Source: Kappaphycus alvarezii
Lineage: Eukaryota; Rhodophyta; Florideophyceae; Gigartinales; Solieriaceae
DNA length: 64,000 nt
Direction of reading: 5' to 3'
Assembly: GCA_002205965.3 (NCBI GenBank)
Contig: NADL03000492.1
Location: forward strand, 124,001 to 188,000
Under the pieces are notes generated by a model. The model saw nothing but the letters and a program-made list of their open reading frames with translations, had not been told where the DNA came from and made no database searches. The position numbers and the translations under genes are program-made. Positions 13,401-26,000 of this stretch are shown piece by piece. Position 1 is the first letter of the stretch. Each line of letters begins with the position of its first letter.

Positions 13401-13940
13401 TGATCTTCACGACAAACCTTACGTTCCTATTGCTCGTCGACCACAATGTCATTTTAGAATCGTATGTCTGAGGTTTTTTTTCTGCTGCATATACCACCCT
13501 TGGTAAAGGACTGATTGAAAAGCTCGTCGTTTTCTTGTAAAATCTACCAAGTTTCTTTAAATATCTTTAATATATCAACCTAGGGATTCAGTTTTATAGG
13601 GGTTTTCTTCGTCAATTTTCATTGATTTTTTTTACCTTTATTGAATTGAGACTACTTGCCGCAAAATTGTCGTGCCATTGGAGTTATCATGCCCAAATAA
13701 GTGCCAGTCCAAGCCTATAGAACTATTTGGCGACAATATATTGGAAAACGATGACAGAGGCTTCTCTTTGTCACGATTATGAGGTTCATGGTGGCACATG
13801 TCTTAAAAAAGTACTTTTTTGATATTAAAGTGGCCCAGTAGGAGCTTGTTGTATCACGTAACATAACATATTACTCCATTAGTCTGGATGCCATGAACAA
13901 ACTTTAAAGTTTAAATTATATTGATCTATTGCATCGTTCC
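7500..13940. other. AT-rich gene-free DNA
   Basis: Both strands are dense with stop codons and homopolymer A/T runs. The short open stretches (for example 7884-8090, 9177-9458, 9670-9942) have no recognisable motif and composition like their surroundings. I see no RNA gene and no transposon ends here. The change from balanced composition occurs near 7.45 kb. Confidence 0.6.
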
Positions 13941-13942
13941 TC

Positions 13943-15461
13943 TATAGTGTATAGAGGACCATTGTCCTCATATGAGAACAATTTTTAAGTTTTTCTGAAA
14001 ATAAAAAAACTTTTTATGCCCCTTCTTTCGTCCTATATGCTCATTAAGAAATGGAGATATTCGATAAAAACAGAATTTTCGAGAATTTCAACTCTGCTAA
14101 GCACAGGAAGAACTTTTCCTCACACGTTAACCCTCGATTTTTCCTTCCTCCTTGCACAAAATGGATACACGAATCTTTCTAGAAATTTCAACTGACCGCC
14201 AAGCTTCCCTTGTTACGTTTGCGGCAAAATGGAAGCGCTTTTATGGGTCAGCTTGGAAGACGAAATTGGTCTCTGAAACCTTCATTGCAGTCCATATTGA
14301 TATTGTAACTGGTTGAAGGACGAGGTCAATGGGAATAAGCCGGAAGATACGCGACCGTCTCTAAACCGATACGCTGAATATTTTCAACATCAAAGCGTGA
14401 TTACAACGAACAAACGTTTTGGCGGAGGTTGAACTAGCCTAATTTCTGAATGAAAGCAAAAAACAAGATTTAGATGCTTCACTATCGTCTGATACGTCCT
14501 TGGATCCTGTTGCAGGTACTAGAACCATTCTTGCAGTGACATCCAAGAAGAGGAAGTTTGGTAATTTTTTGTACACCAATGCATCTTGCCAGGTCGTTGT
14601 CGGGTCTGTATGGTAAGTAAGTCGAAATTTACTTGCTCTACTTGCCGTGACAAAATAATCCCTGGCGATCTTTATATCTATCACTCGAGCGCAAAAAGTT
14701 GTTTCCTTATGTATCATTTGCGCAAAGAGCACCATATGGGTGCTAACTATGATTCAAAGGTGAAGCGAATTAGTGTGACTTTCTGAGATAAAAGTAAAAA
14801 TTGTTTTCAGTTCTGTTTATGTAGGACAATAGTGGTTTTAATAGCGTTATATGACTTGTAAAGTTAGCTGTTGTCCATGGCGTACTGAATTATCCCTTTT
14901 ATAAGATTTCACCGTATTCTGTCTAAGGTTCAATTGGGTTCCTAATGGCGCACTGAGACAGCAGCTTTTTAAAAACCAGTCGAGTTTCCAACGGAATTTT
15001 CGGGCCTCCGATAGAGACCCAGCCAAAACTAAACCCAAAATGTCTGGGTGGGGTCACAAACCTACGATTTGCACCATTAGTCACCGTCCCAGTAATGGAA
15101 TGGAGAATTTGTCATGGGGTATTTAAATTCATGTGCTGTTGCATTCTATTGCAATGTAAATTCTGTCTCAAGCACTACTGTATGTGACTGACGTGTAATA
15201 TCCGGTAAGTTCTTAACCATATAGTCATTCCTTCTATGTACTCGATAGATACTCATTCCAATAAAGTTTCTCAGAAGGGTAGGAACCGGGGGGGATAGAT
15301 TTCTACTGTAATTAATACTTTACGGAATAACTTTTTTACTTCAAAACATTGGGCATATAAACTTTTTTACTCCCACAGTATAGTATCGCAAAAAATTATT
15401 GTCCTCATATGAGGACATCGTTGGCCCATGTGAGGACAAATCTATAATGGATAGACACTAA
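13943..15461 (+). mobile_element. Relic piggyBac-type transposon in the AT-rich island
   Basis: The ends carry inverted sequences TATAGTGT (13943-13950) and GACACTA (15454-15460). Just inside them are palindromes of the form TGTCCTCATATGAGGACA: 13963-13980 with one mismatch, 15400-15417 perfect, and a weaker third copy at 15422-15440. The same arrangement flanks the piggyBac-like element at 34.7-37.5 kb. Inside, the plus strand retains the carboxy-terminal cysteine-rich domain of such a transposase. The catalytic domain is not recognisable. No TTAA duplication can be seen at the presumed ends, so the boundaries are provisional. Confidence 0.6.
14461..14786 (+). pseudogene. piggyBac-type transposase C-terminal zinc-ribbon remnant
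   Basis: A first frame (about 14461-14600) reads LDASLSSDTSLDP and then VTSKKRKFGN followed by TNASCQ. After a frameshift, the next frame (from 14586) reads GRCRVCMVSKSKFTCSTCRD, then YIYHSSAKSCFLMYHLRKEH. The spacing CxxC, CxxC, H, CF, HLRxxH matches the C-terminal cysteine-rich domain of piggyBac transposases, and the corresponding part of the element at 35.2-35.4 kb in this window. The domain binds transposon ends in characterised family members. Everything upstream is lost, so this is a fossil. Confidence 0.65.
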
Positions 15462-18400
15462 AGTCTTTGATAAGACATAAATTAGAGCAGAAACAGGAAA
15501 AAGTGGGTCTTTTAAAGCATTCAAATGTTGTTGAGCTACTGCGGTAGATAAATTAATGGCGCAAGAACCAATAGACATCTGCAAGTAAATCTCGTCTAAT
15601 TTTTATCTCCTCTCTAATCATATAAACATAAGAATTTTCGCGAGGAGAGGATATTAAAGGAAAAAGAAAGTATTTAGTCTGAAGTCACCCTCTTAATAAT
15701 CAAAAATGTTTCAAGATTTCAAAAAGAACTTTAATCAGAACAGAGTGGCTGCAAAAAAACCCGTGTATTATTGTAGCCATTTATACCAATTAAATGTGGT
15801 AAGCATCATTTTCAATTCAAAGACGCCTAAAAGAGGAAAAAGTGAGACATAAGATTACCGTGATCAATAATATCTTGTTGAACCTGGTATTTTGGAGCTC
15901 TTTTGTTGTTTTTTATAAAGATGCGAGAGTTCCCACTTCGATAGTGAGACGAAATGTAAAGATATATAACGAATGAAAATGGATTTTAGATAAATAGATT
16001 TGATGTCCAGTAATTTTTTGGAGTTAGAAGTTTGCTCGATAAATTTTATATGAGATTAATTCCGGGTAGAAGAATAATGGATATTTTAAAAATCTCTGAA
16101 ATAAAAAATAAAACTGAAGTTGTGCGAGAAGGTATATCTAATATTTTACTAACATGTATAAAAATCAATTAAAAATATACCTCAATTTCAGCACAGTTAT
16201 GAAAGCATGACTCATGATTCTTTTTGTTTTTGAGAAAAACATTATAAATGAAAGCGATAATCATTCTTGGCACTGTTTCTAGGCTTTTGCTAGAAAATCA
16301 GATATGAACTACTCAATATTCATTACCATATTAAGAGAAATAAGTGCAATAGTTCTATAGTTACTAATGCGTGCAGACTTGCACTATTGCAGCTACTTAT
16401 TGGCTACAGCTAATTAGTAACCTTTTTAAGATGACTCCAGCCCTCTTAAAACTACAAAAAAAAATTTAACGCGTAATAGTATGATATGAAGTACATAAAT
16501 TTTTCAATAGAGCAAGGCGGAATTCAAAGTCTTCTGATGAGCATCAAAGTTTACTTTTTATCTTCCAATTTATTTAGATTTAAATAAAACTGAATTATTT
16601 ATGCTTCGAAAACTTAAAAATCTATTAACTAGCATAAGGTGTAAGAATTTTATACAAAAAAGTTTCGATTAGGTAAAAAAATGATCTTTCGCATATTTCA
16701 TGTTTAATTAAAAATTATGGAGTCGATAACCATCTATATTTCGAAAGTAGACTTACTAAATAGTTATAATTAATTTATCTCATTCAAATATTTATCATGA
16801 AAATACGAAGGTTATTTTAGGGCTCTAAAAGAAAGCTACTCATTTCTTTCGAATATTTCGTATTATTTTTTCAAAAAAAATCCGAAAGTTCTTTGATTAT
16901 CTAAAAATAGGCATCAATTGCAAAATAATTGTAAAAGGATGGATACAAAAACTAATTGCTCATATTACAGTAGATTCTGCTATGTGGCCTTCGGCATGCT
17001 CTAAAATTTCCAAGAAAAACCTTTTCTACGTCTATAGGCACGAAGTGGTTGTCTAAGAAATGTATATTAAGTGCCTACTTGGGAATTTAAATCAATAATG
17101 TTCAGTTTAAGAGGTCTTAGAGGTATTAACTTACGCACTTCACTCAGGAAAGCCTAATAGCAAGCAATTGGCATCTTATTTGGCGTGTAAAATGTTAATA
17201 TTTTTTGGCTTTAATTTACGGATGTCAATGAAGATTTCACTTTTAAAGTATTCAAAGGTATTGATAATGATTTTTATACCTAAAAATTGATACAAATCTT
17301 GACGATTTTTGCATTTTCAAAAGCTGAATTTCATTTCAAGTATTTAATGACATCTTTGAGCTGTTGATCTCGTTAATTTAAATTTAAGTTAGAAATAAAT
17401 ACTTTCATTTAATTACGCTGCGTTAAATATATATATCCTGAACCACATATTTACTTGAAAATATGCTTTGTACGTTTTTGTGAACACAATTTTAATTTTA
17501 TACTTATTTAACATTTACTCGTGAAAGTCTGCATTTAGTTCCGTTCAATAACTACAAAAATATGTGAAGTCATTTTTCATCTATTCAGCCCACGAAGTAT
17601 AGGCAGTGTTATTTCAATTCTTAGAATCTATTTTGAACAACACTCTGTAAATCACTTCAGTTTCGCGGATACTTATATTTTGAATAATGACTGATATATA
17701 CTGGTAAAAATTCACTTTCGTGGATTTTAAAACGTTTCAAAGATACTCCATGGGCTTTTCTCTGATATTAATTGCCCTTAAATCGCCTAAAGTGTATTTA
17801 TAATTCATGAGGTTTATGCAAAAGTGTCAAAATTACCAAAATATAGTTTATCATTATTCTTTCGTACAGTCTTTTGTTTCTAAATTTTATATTTTTTGTG
17901 GGACTCATGAAGAGCTTGGTATTTGAAAATATACTATATATTGGCACTAGATTAATTTATCTGAGAATAATTTGAGTGTTGCATATTCTCTACGAGTTTA
18001 ATGTAAAGAAAAACTTACTAACATTTACATTCATATCATCCTTAGATAAATTATTAATTTTTTGGAAACTGATCTAATTATACTCTTTGGGAGCAAAAGT
18101 TTCCAGAAGAGCGCGCCAAATGTGCTTTTAAATAGAGCTTTCCTTTTCAATTAAAAGGCTAGAGGATGCTTTTCTTCCTACTTGAAGAGAACGGGCTACC
18201 TCCAAACAACATGCTTTACTGTTAGGGGAAAATCTTAAATATTTTTCTTTTTTAAAATAAATAGAGATATTTTTGATGTAACTGATTTCATTGAAAACTT
18301 AATTTGATTAGCATAGAAATATCATCCGAAACTTTATAATGCTTTGCTCTGATTCAGCAACTTTCCTCTTTCCTTTCGTTGCCAACTTAACGTCACAATA

Positions 18401-20700
18401 GTACCATCAGAAGGCCAGGAAAACAGATGATTGTGAAAAATCGAATACGAAAATGCCGAGCATAGAGATTTATTCAAATTAATTATACCAGCTTTTCATA
18501 GAAATATACTGTTCTTGTTAGAAACAATCATAAAAGTTATAAATGAAGTGATAATCATCGTTTGCTGGACCAATATAGCTCATAGAATACTCCCTTATTG
18601 TATTATTATAAGAGGCCTACGAAAACATACAGTTCTGCTGTATACACCTTCCTAGGCTAATAGCATTAAGAGGTTTAGAGAATATGACAGCGTTCAGCAA
18701 TGCTCGCATTATTATACCGAAATTGAAAATTCATATTTTTCATAAACTGTAAAAAAATCCTTCATTGCTCACTCGCAGTATCATGTTTTTACCAAAAGAT
18801 ATTTATTTCCAATACGTCGAGAATTCTACAATTAATGAGAATCTTTTAGAAAATTTCTGAAGATACCTTCCTGGATTTACTAACATGATGCATAAATTTT
18901 CTCGGTAGAAAAATAGGCGTTGACATCTACCTTGAGATTTAATTTACACAAAAAACGTAAAATTATTTAGTGAAAAAAATAAATGGGGCTAAGTGGTAAA
19001 TAAATGTCGTCTGTATAAGGTCTCCACCTCCACTAATTTTTTCTACCAATAAAGAATTGAAATTGTCTTAAGGAAATGAAACAAGCTTTACTATTCAAGA
19101 GTAAAATATTTTTTTCTACCTCCAAACTGACTCTTTCATTTGAATTCCAGGCTTTCCTTTGACTTCACAAGATTCGGGAGAAAAAATTTACTCGGCAAAT
19201 TTTCGGGGAAACTACAATCATGTGAATGTTTCTCTTCCCCTTTAATCCCTGAAGGGTACACAAATTTGTACACAAGTTTAGATTTCCCGCCAATCCTTTT
19301 AAGTATACCCAAAATTTACTCTTCGCTTATACTAATTCAATATCTTCCTTCTTAACGAATAAAACTAATTTATTTTTCGATTTATCTGATTTTATGTATT
19401 ACTGATGAGCAACAGATTTTCTGTATCATAAATTGTAAAAATATATATATTTCTATAATAATGTTATATTTGCAGCCCAAGAGAACTCATTAAAGATTGG
19501 TATTGCGTTCTATACCAAATGTTTGAAGAGTACTCTTTAATTTATAGATCTAATATGTACCTACAATTGATGAAAACAAGTATATAGAATCCTTCCTAGC
19601 AATATATTCATACGAGAGATTCTGGAAAGATAACAAGAGTAAACGTTTCAAATGGTTGAGGTTTAAATGGCTAAAAAGAAGGTATTTTGTTTTCATTTTT
19701 ATGAAATTCGAAATTTACAATACTGAAAAATTTATAGAGCTCAAAAAGCAGATGAAAACACAACGTAAACTAATGCCCTTCTTTTTTAGAACATGTATCT
19801 TACAATATCTTACTGTAAAATGGAACAGGTGGATACCTTCTTTAGTTAAAAGAATGTCAAAATTCAAGGCTTAGTTTTTACAGCTTCTACCTTAAGAAAT
19901 AACTGAATCATCAATCTTGCACTTTTTTCGAGAAAATCGTTTCAAGTACTTTTCGAAGAATTCGTATATAAAAGTTAAATTTATATTTTCGTGTAAGCTG
20001 TAAAAATTTTTCATTTCTCATGTTAATTTTTTCTGTTTCAATTAATTCAGTATCTATTTTAGAAAAATTGATAAATTTCAAAATATTCTTGCTGAAAATC
20101 TTGGTAAATCATAATCCTTCGTCAAATACTTCCTTCATTTGGTTTCTTTCAACATTTCAGATCAATAGAGGTTTCAAGTATGAGTTTATCAATTAGTACT
20201 TATCTGTTTTAAAAAATATCAAAATTTCTAGTATACATTTGAGTTTCAATATTTCAATCAATTTAAACTTCCATGATCAATTCGAGTAATTATTTTGACT
20301 TAGAAATTCCATTCATTACACATTTGAAACATGAACTTATAAGTTTCTTCGGGAACTTTTAAGAAACTACGGCACTTACGGAACTAATTATCAATCAGAA
20401 AGGAAACGATTTTCCAGATCATTTCATTAGTATTAACTTTTTTTGGAAAAATCAGAATTTTTACAAGTGCTTTTTCTTTTCTAAAGCTGGAGCTGATATT
20501 GGATATTCATTTCTCAGTTGAATGATTTTATAAATTATCCAAAAATATATAGATGGACACAAATACCCAAATGATGGGACTATAATATTTTGTAGGGATT
20601 TCAAAGCAGTACTATCTGATTTACAAATTCATTTCTCTCATTTTCTCAACAAGTTAGATACACAAATTCAATAGTATGTCTGTACATTGCGTGCTGAGGA
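15462..20700. other. AT-rich gene-free DNA
   Basis: This is more of the AT-rich island. I find no recognisable protein, RNA gene or transposon terminus. Open stretches such as 19140-19355 and 19656-19874 are low-complexity, rich in Lys, Phe and Leu, and read like chance frames in AT-rich DNA. Confidence 0.55.
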
Positions 20701-20707
20701 AAGAAAA

Positions 20708-20717
20708 TATATATAAA
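20708..20717 (+). promoter_or_regulatory. Candidate TATA box for the GH16 gene
   Basis: TATATATAAA lies about 120 bp before the ATG at 20834. The spacing is similar to that of the TATA box of the enoyl-CoA hydratase gene at 63.2 kb. In a region this rich in A and T a chance match is quite possible. Confidence 0.35.
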
Positions 20718-20833
20718 CTTAAAATCTAGTCAAGTGAGAGGAAAAAATTACCATGAAGCCTTTTTTCATCCAGAGAGGACAAAAAATTTTGTATCCGAGC
20801 TCAAATTATAATTAGCTCGACAACCTATTGAAA

Positions 20834-22016
20834 ATGTCGTCAATTCACAAACAAAGGCAGAGATCCTTAAATGTGAGAGATCTCATGCCACAACATCAAA
20901 ATGGAACTCTACCGCCAGCTCCTTATTATAATCCTAAAGACAAGAAAAATAAATGGGCTCCACCAGCGCAAGCAGTCCTTAATATTGTGCCAAATGGGAA
21001 GCAACTTATCAAAAATAAAGAGTTGAGCTCCGAATTTACACCTACTGTGGCTGGATCTATACCTCCGAGCCAAAGGATGCGATGGAAATTTAACCGTGGA
21101 TGGGGGGGTAGATATCCTGGTGTATTTCAGGATAAAAATGTTCAGTTCTGGGGAGACAGCTGTGTTCTTCGTGCCACCCGACAATTTCAACCGCCGAAGG
21201 AAATGTACAACTGGTTCGACGACAAACGTATCGCTCAAAGAAACAGGAAAGGGAAACCATTTTTTGGGTGTTCCTTTATCAGAACTGCAAAAACTATGAC
21301 TTATGGGTACACGGAAATCGGATGTCGATTGGCAGACTCTGCTGTCACATGTGCATTCTGGCTAAAAGAACTTGGAGGTACAGAGAGAGAAATAGATGTA
21401 TTTGAGTACACGACTGGCAGGCAAAAAGGGCCGCCCCAACACTCTCGCGAAAACATTCACTTGATGACCATTCATCAATTCAATTCTAGGATCACTGGAA
21501 AACATGAACACGTTAACACGTATATTGGTTTCGACAAAGATCTAAGCAAGGAGAAATTCTTTAAAGCAGGTCTTTTGTGGACTCCTCAAAAAATATACTG
21601 GCTAGTTAACGACGTTGTAGCTAGAGAGCTTGAACACAATGGCCTTTTTGGAAATGACTGCAAAATGCACATTCAGATTGATCGTGAAGTCTTTGACTGG
21701 GTTTTCGAACCCAACAAAGAAGACAAATTACAGAATTTCCGAGTTTTTTATGTAAGAACATGGGATTTGTAAGTACATGCAAATATGGAAGAAAATTTCT
21801 AGTGAGAAAATTTCTGTAAATACAACTTGAATTTAGAACTAACATCATTATTTGAAATCATACTTTGATTTGTGCAGAGTTGACAAACATGCTGGCAACA
21901 ATCAAAAACGGGGAAGTAACAGCAACAAAATAGTAAATGTACAGAGGAAAAACTTTCATTCTGTGAGAAAAGTCGTTTCTAATGGATCTCTGGCATGGAA
22001 TGGAAGGCGTCGGTAA
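20834..22016 (+). CDS. GH16 endo-beta-galactanase-like glycoside hydrolase, two exons
   Basis: This is predicted to hydrolyse internal beta-linkages in a galactan-type polysaccharide. The GH16 signature EIDVFE is at residues 186-191 (nucleophile E186, assisting D188, acid/base E191). The usual fold elements surround it: an FWL strand before the motif, HEHVNTYIGFD, LLWTPQKIYWLVND, and a final FRVFYVRTWD strand. Exon 1 is 20834-21768. A consensus GTAAGT donor at 21769 and a TGTGCAG acceptor ending at 21877 remove 109 nt and an in-frame TAA. Exon 2 (21878-22016) adds a basic 46-residue tail ending in TAA, giving 357 residues. The tail stays open in AT-rich DNA, which supports splicing. The first 80 residues are hydrophilic, with no signal peptide. 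An upstream exon is possible, because an AG lies at 20814-20815 before the ATG. Agarase, porphyranase and carrageenase specificities cannot be separated by eye. Confidence 0.85.
21769..21877 (+). other. Intron of the GH16 gene (GT-AG, 109 nt)
   Basis: The donor is GTAAGT directly after TGGGATTT, and the acceptor is TTTGTGCAG. Removing it joins TT to A, restores a Leu codon and keeps the frame open for 45 more codons. Without splicing the protein ends at TAA 21770-21772, right after the last core GH16 strand. A second acceptor AG two bases later (21879) would shift the frame. Confidence 0.65.
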
Positions 22017-22157
22017 TTATTTTCCCTTTTTTATTGAACTAAATTTTCTTCGCTTATTTTTTGTGAAGAATTTTTCGTATGCAAGAAAAGGTGGACTTTT
22101 TTTTCATCCAAAAATTTAACGTTTTTGTTTTTTTTCTAATCCATTTTAAGCTCGCAG

Positions 22158-22163
22158 AATAAA
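22158..22163 (+). terminator. Candidate polyadenylation signal for GH16
   Basis: AATAAA lies 142 nt after the stop codon, and a second AATAAA follows about 30 nt later. It is plausible by position, but AATAAA is common in AT-rich sequence. Confidence 0.3.
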
Positions 22164-22199
22164 CTTCATAATGGTATCAATTTTTTTAATAAACTATAC

Positions 22200-25100
22200 T
22201 TTCCTTTACATATGAAATATAAGTTCTTGTTAGCTATAATTTGAAGAAAGATCCTTACTAACAGCATATGCTTTTGACTCGCGTAAATAATATTTGAAAT
22301 TCACAAATCCTCTTGCCAAATTTATACAGACTCTCATTAATTACATATATACAGATTAAATTTTGAGACATTCTCTCCTAACTTTTTCATCACATCATTC
22401 TAAGGACTCCCTGTTACCTTTATAACTGTAGATTTAAAAAAATATAATTTCAACGGAGGTTGCCCGAAAACGCAAATACTTCACACTGATTCTATTGACA
22501 TAGAATTTGTCATCAAATATTTATGTCTTTATTATTGATTGTGGTAAAACATTGTAATGAGAAGAATGTAGGCTGGTAAAACGGAGACATTTTAGTATTT
22601 CACTTTAACTCTACAAAAACCTCTACTTTTTCTTGAATAGCATAAATTATAAGAGTTAGTGGCCATTTTGGAAATATAATATACATATTATGCTCCAAGT
22701 TCAGGTCTTTCTTAAGTTATATAGCTAAATACAAGCAGATGGAAAATATGGAGTCTTAATATTTCTCAAAAGACTTAAAAATGATTGGAAATGTAAGAAG
22801 AGTATTTTTAAGTAATTTAATTCCTCCTATTATGTATTTGATAATTTTTTCGCGGAATAGAAAGAAAAATATCACGTATTTCGACTTAATTTTTAGACCG
22901 ATCTATTTTCTTCTATAATTGTCCTATATTTTCCATTAAATATCCTCAGAAGATTGTTTACTTTCACTTCTCTGATTTTTCTACTTTTGATCACATTCTT
23001 TCAGGTATTCTTCCAAAGAATCTGAGGTACAATCGCAAATGGATATATCATTATATATTGGCGCTCTCAAATATGCATGCAAGGAGAGGAGGGAGGATGC
23101 ATATTAATTTCGGACTTTATTCTTCATGATAACTATTTCCATTGATAATTTCTGTCATGCGGGTGATTTGGACCTCTTACAAAAAAAATGTGGTTCAAAT
23201 TTGCAATATGTGAAAACTCAGCTCAACACATATGTATAGATGAGTGTATTACATTTTTTCGTTGCACAGTACCATACCAGAAGTGATAATTTTTGTCTTT
23301 TCCCTGTTTAGATACCACCATACAAAGAGAAAAGGCTATGAACGCTTCCCAAAAGCAGTTTATACTACTGCTTTTCGCATGTTCTGCGATAACTGGTTAA
23401 TTGAATTATTAAAAAGTGTTTACTTCATCTTCTTATTTATGTACCCAATTATGTTTCAAACATTTTCTCAGGCAGAAGGATAGAATTTTTCCCTACTCAG
23501 TTTTTGGGGCAACCAAATCTAGGCCATTAACAATCATCTCTTCCAAGTATTAATTCATTAAATGAATAGTCTCTGATACCTTGTTGAAGTCAAATACTAG
23601 CCTATTCCCAGCAACTGTTTCATGTGTGCTCCAAAGTTTTTTAAACGAACGTTCAATCACATAATACAATGGGATATATTGATTTAATCAGCGGAAGCTA
23701 TTCAGAATACAAAAATAATTTAGCAAACTTCACATTTTCAATTTTACAGTACATAAGGACATATACGAAAAAAATGGAATCAATTGTAAACATGGGTGAA
23801 TCAAAGCAAGATAGCATCAAGACTATTTTTACATCAATATGAATTTTATTATTCCCCTAATCGGAAAGTTTGGTCTCGTATAATTTTTCTCGGAAGAAAT
23901 GTCCATTTCAATGCAGACGTATTCAAATTTGATGTATTAATTGAAATATATGAACAGAACAGCTGAAATTCAGCGAATATTAAGCGGTTTTCAAGAAGAG
24001 AAAGAGGAAATTACGCATTCTCAACCTCGATGGACAATTTTCGACTTTTTACAGCACATTGCTAGACTGACGTTTCCCTCCTCTTTTGAGAAAGCTATAA
24101 ATCCAGCTAATCGGAGAGATACAGCTGATTTAATGTCTACATTACTGGAAGCAATATTTTCTTCGAGTATCTTTCTTATGGTGATTTGAATAAAGTTTCA
24201 AATAGGATTGAAGCGAAATATAGAGAAAAATGCAACCTGCATTACTTTTTAAAGGTGTAACCCTTAAATTAACAGAAAATAAATTAGTGTAAGACTCCAA
24301 TCCTTCCTTGCATCGCCGAAATATTTTTAACTATTTTGTTTTCACCCCTGGAGAGAATTGAATTGGTTCAACTCAAATCAATAAATATTCAATTCCTCGG
24401 GGATATCAGCACGTTTAACCGAGAGATAAATTGTCAAAGCAGTTTTGGTAAACCTGTAATAGTTTTTAAAGGCAGAATCATGCAACAATAAATTCTATGC
24501 TTGTTATGTTCAATAAATGTTTTATCCCTTGCGGTAAAATATTTAGATTCCCCTGTCCAATAGGCTGCTGAATTGATTCTTTACTTAAATTTTCTCCCAA
24601 GCGCTCTACAATTCATTTCTACTAACGCTCGAAAAATATTCATATCCTTTGATGACAGCATAACCTCTAATCTGCAAATTACTGGAAGTAAAGGTAAAAA
24701 CTGCAATGTGTGAACCTTTAGTTGTACATAAAATTTCTTCCCTTACGGCACATTAACCGCATTTTTTCATAACTTTTGGTAAATTTTCTACTGTACAGAT
24801 GTGGGTAAGTTATCCTTTTCATCAGATTCATTGGTCTCCTGGTGACCACAAGAGTAGGATATCTGATAATTTTATGAACGCTCCCAGGGAAGGATTCTTT
24901 TAAAATGACTAGATCTCGAATTCATTTTATTTCGCGGTACATTTAATAAAATTTCGAGAAAGCGAATGAAATAATTAATGAAAAATTACCGTAAATCATA
25001 TACTTATCATTTCTGCAAAGTAATTAGTTTGTACAGGCTAATTCAAAAAGGAGGAAAAAATGTGAAAATGCCAGTGAACTCAAACCCTTTTAAAGTAAGC

Positions 25101-26000
25101 GCTGGTAAATTCTCCTGCTTACTACTGCACTACATGTATTGAAGCGAAGATAGTAAGATCTTCAATTGTTACAAAAGAATTTTTTCATTAAAATGCATTA
25201 AATGGAATTTGAAGTTTTGAGTTGTTAAACATCTACGATGGATGTTGAGACTTCGTGTAGGAAATAAACAGGGAAGTTACTGGTCCAAAAAATATTTACT
25301 ATCTCTGCACTAATCTCATGGGCTCCAGCAATATTCTTAGTTTTGGTTACCCCAAGCTCGTGTGAACGGGAGATAAAATTAGGGAAAAATCTATTCACAG
25401 GTGCGTTTAACATTTTTTGCGAGTCCTTAGAATGTTTCACATCATTTCATCTCCACGCTCTAATGATTGGTTCTTGTGACATGTAGTGGGCCTCAGATGT
25501 GTCAGTAATTTCTCTCAGCGAGAAAAAATGAAAAACGGCCATCGCAGATCGCATTTAGGGGAAAATAGTGTTTTGACTAAAAAAATGCGGAAGCAATCAG
25601 ATATCCTAAGTCAATGAGATTCTTTCCTGGAGAATCCACATTGATTTCGGAGATTTGACGCAGAGTAGTACCGCATCTTTACAGGATTCTAGTTGACTAA
25701 CTATGGCGTTTGAGTGCAATTTTTTACAAGGATGTAAAACGTAGCTGTATAAGTTCGAGATATGAGTTAAATTGCGTGGAGGTGCGTAAAAACTCACAAT
25801 CAGTAGTTGATTTATCAATATGTAATGTTATGAAATGATTCGAAAAGTGACAGATGTTTCATACATTCTTCAAATACTTTAGTAACAACCGACCATATCT
25901 TTCAAATATAAAATCATCCCACATTTCCCCCTTTGGTAAATTTAAAGCAATGTGTCATGTATCTCATCATGCTTCGACCATCGGTACATGCATTTAATAT
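22200..26000. other. AT-rich gene-free DNA downstream of GH16
   Basis: No gene is recognised. A donor-like GTAATT overlaps the GH16 stop, and acceptor-like TTTCAG sites exist near 23.0 kb, so a longer spliced form cannot be excluded. I see no GH16-like or carbohydrate-binding motif in the downstream frames. The only structured item is a short dispersed repeat at 25883-25930. Composition returns to balanced between about 26.0 and 26.5 kb. Confidence 0.5.
25883..25930 (+). repeat. Short dispersed repeat, copy 1
   Basis: This stretch (containing ACCGACCATAT and TTCAAATAT) is similar over about 45 bp to 60380-60424, in the same orientation. The two copies are in very different surroundings, so this is a dispersed repeat rather than shared composition. 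Confidence 0.5.

Noticed and set aside
14439-14735. Minus-strand open frame in the piggyBac relic
   Set aside because: Antisense to the zinc-ribbon remnant, which has the diagnostic cysteine spacing on the plus strand.
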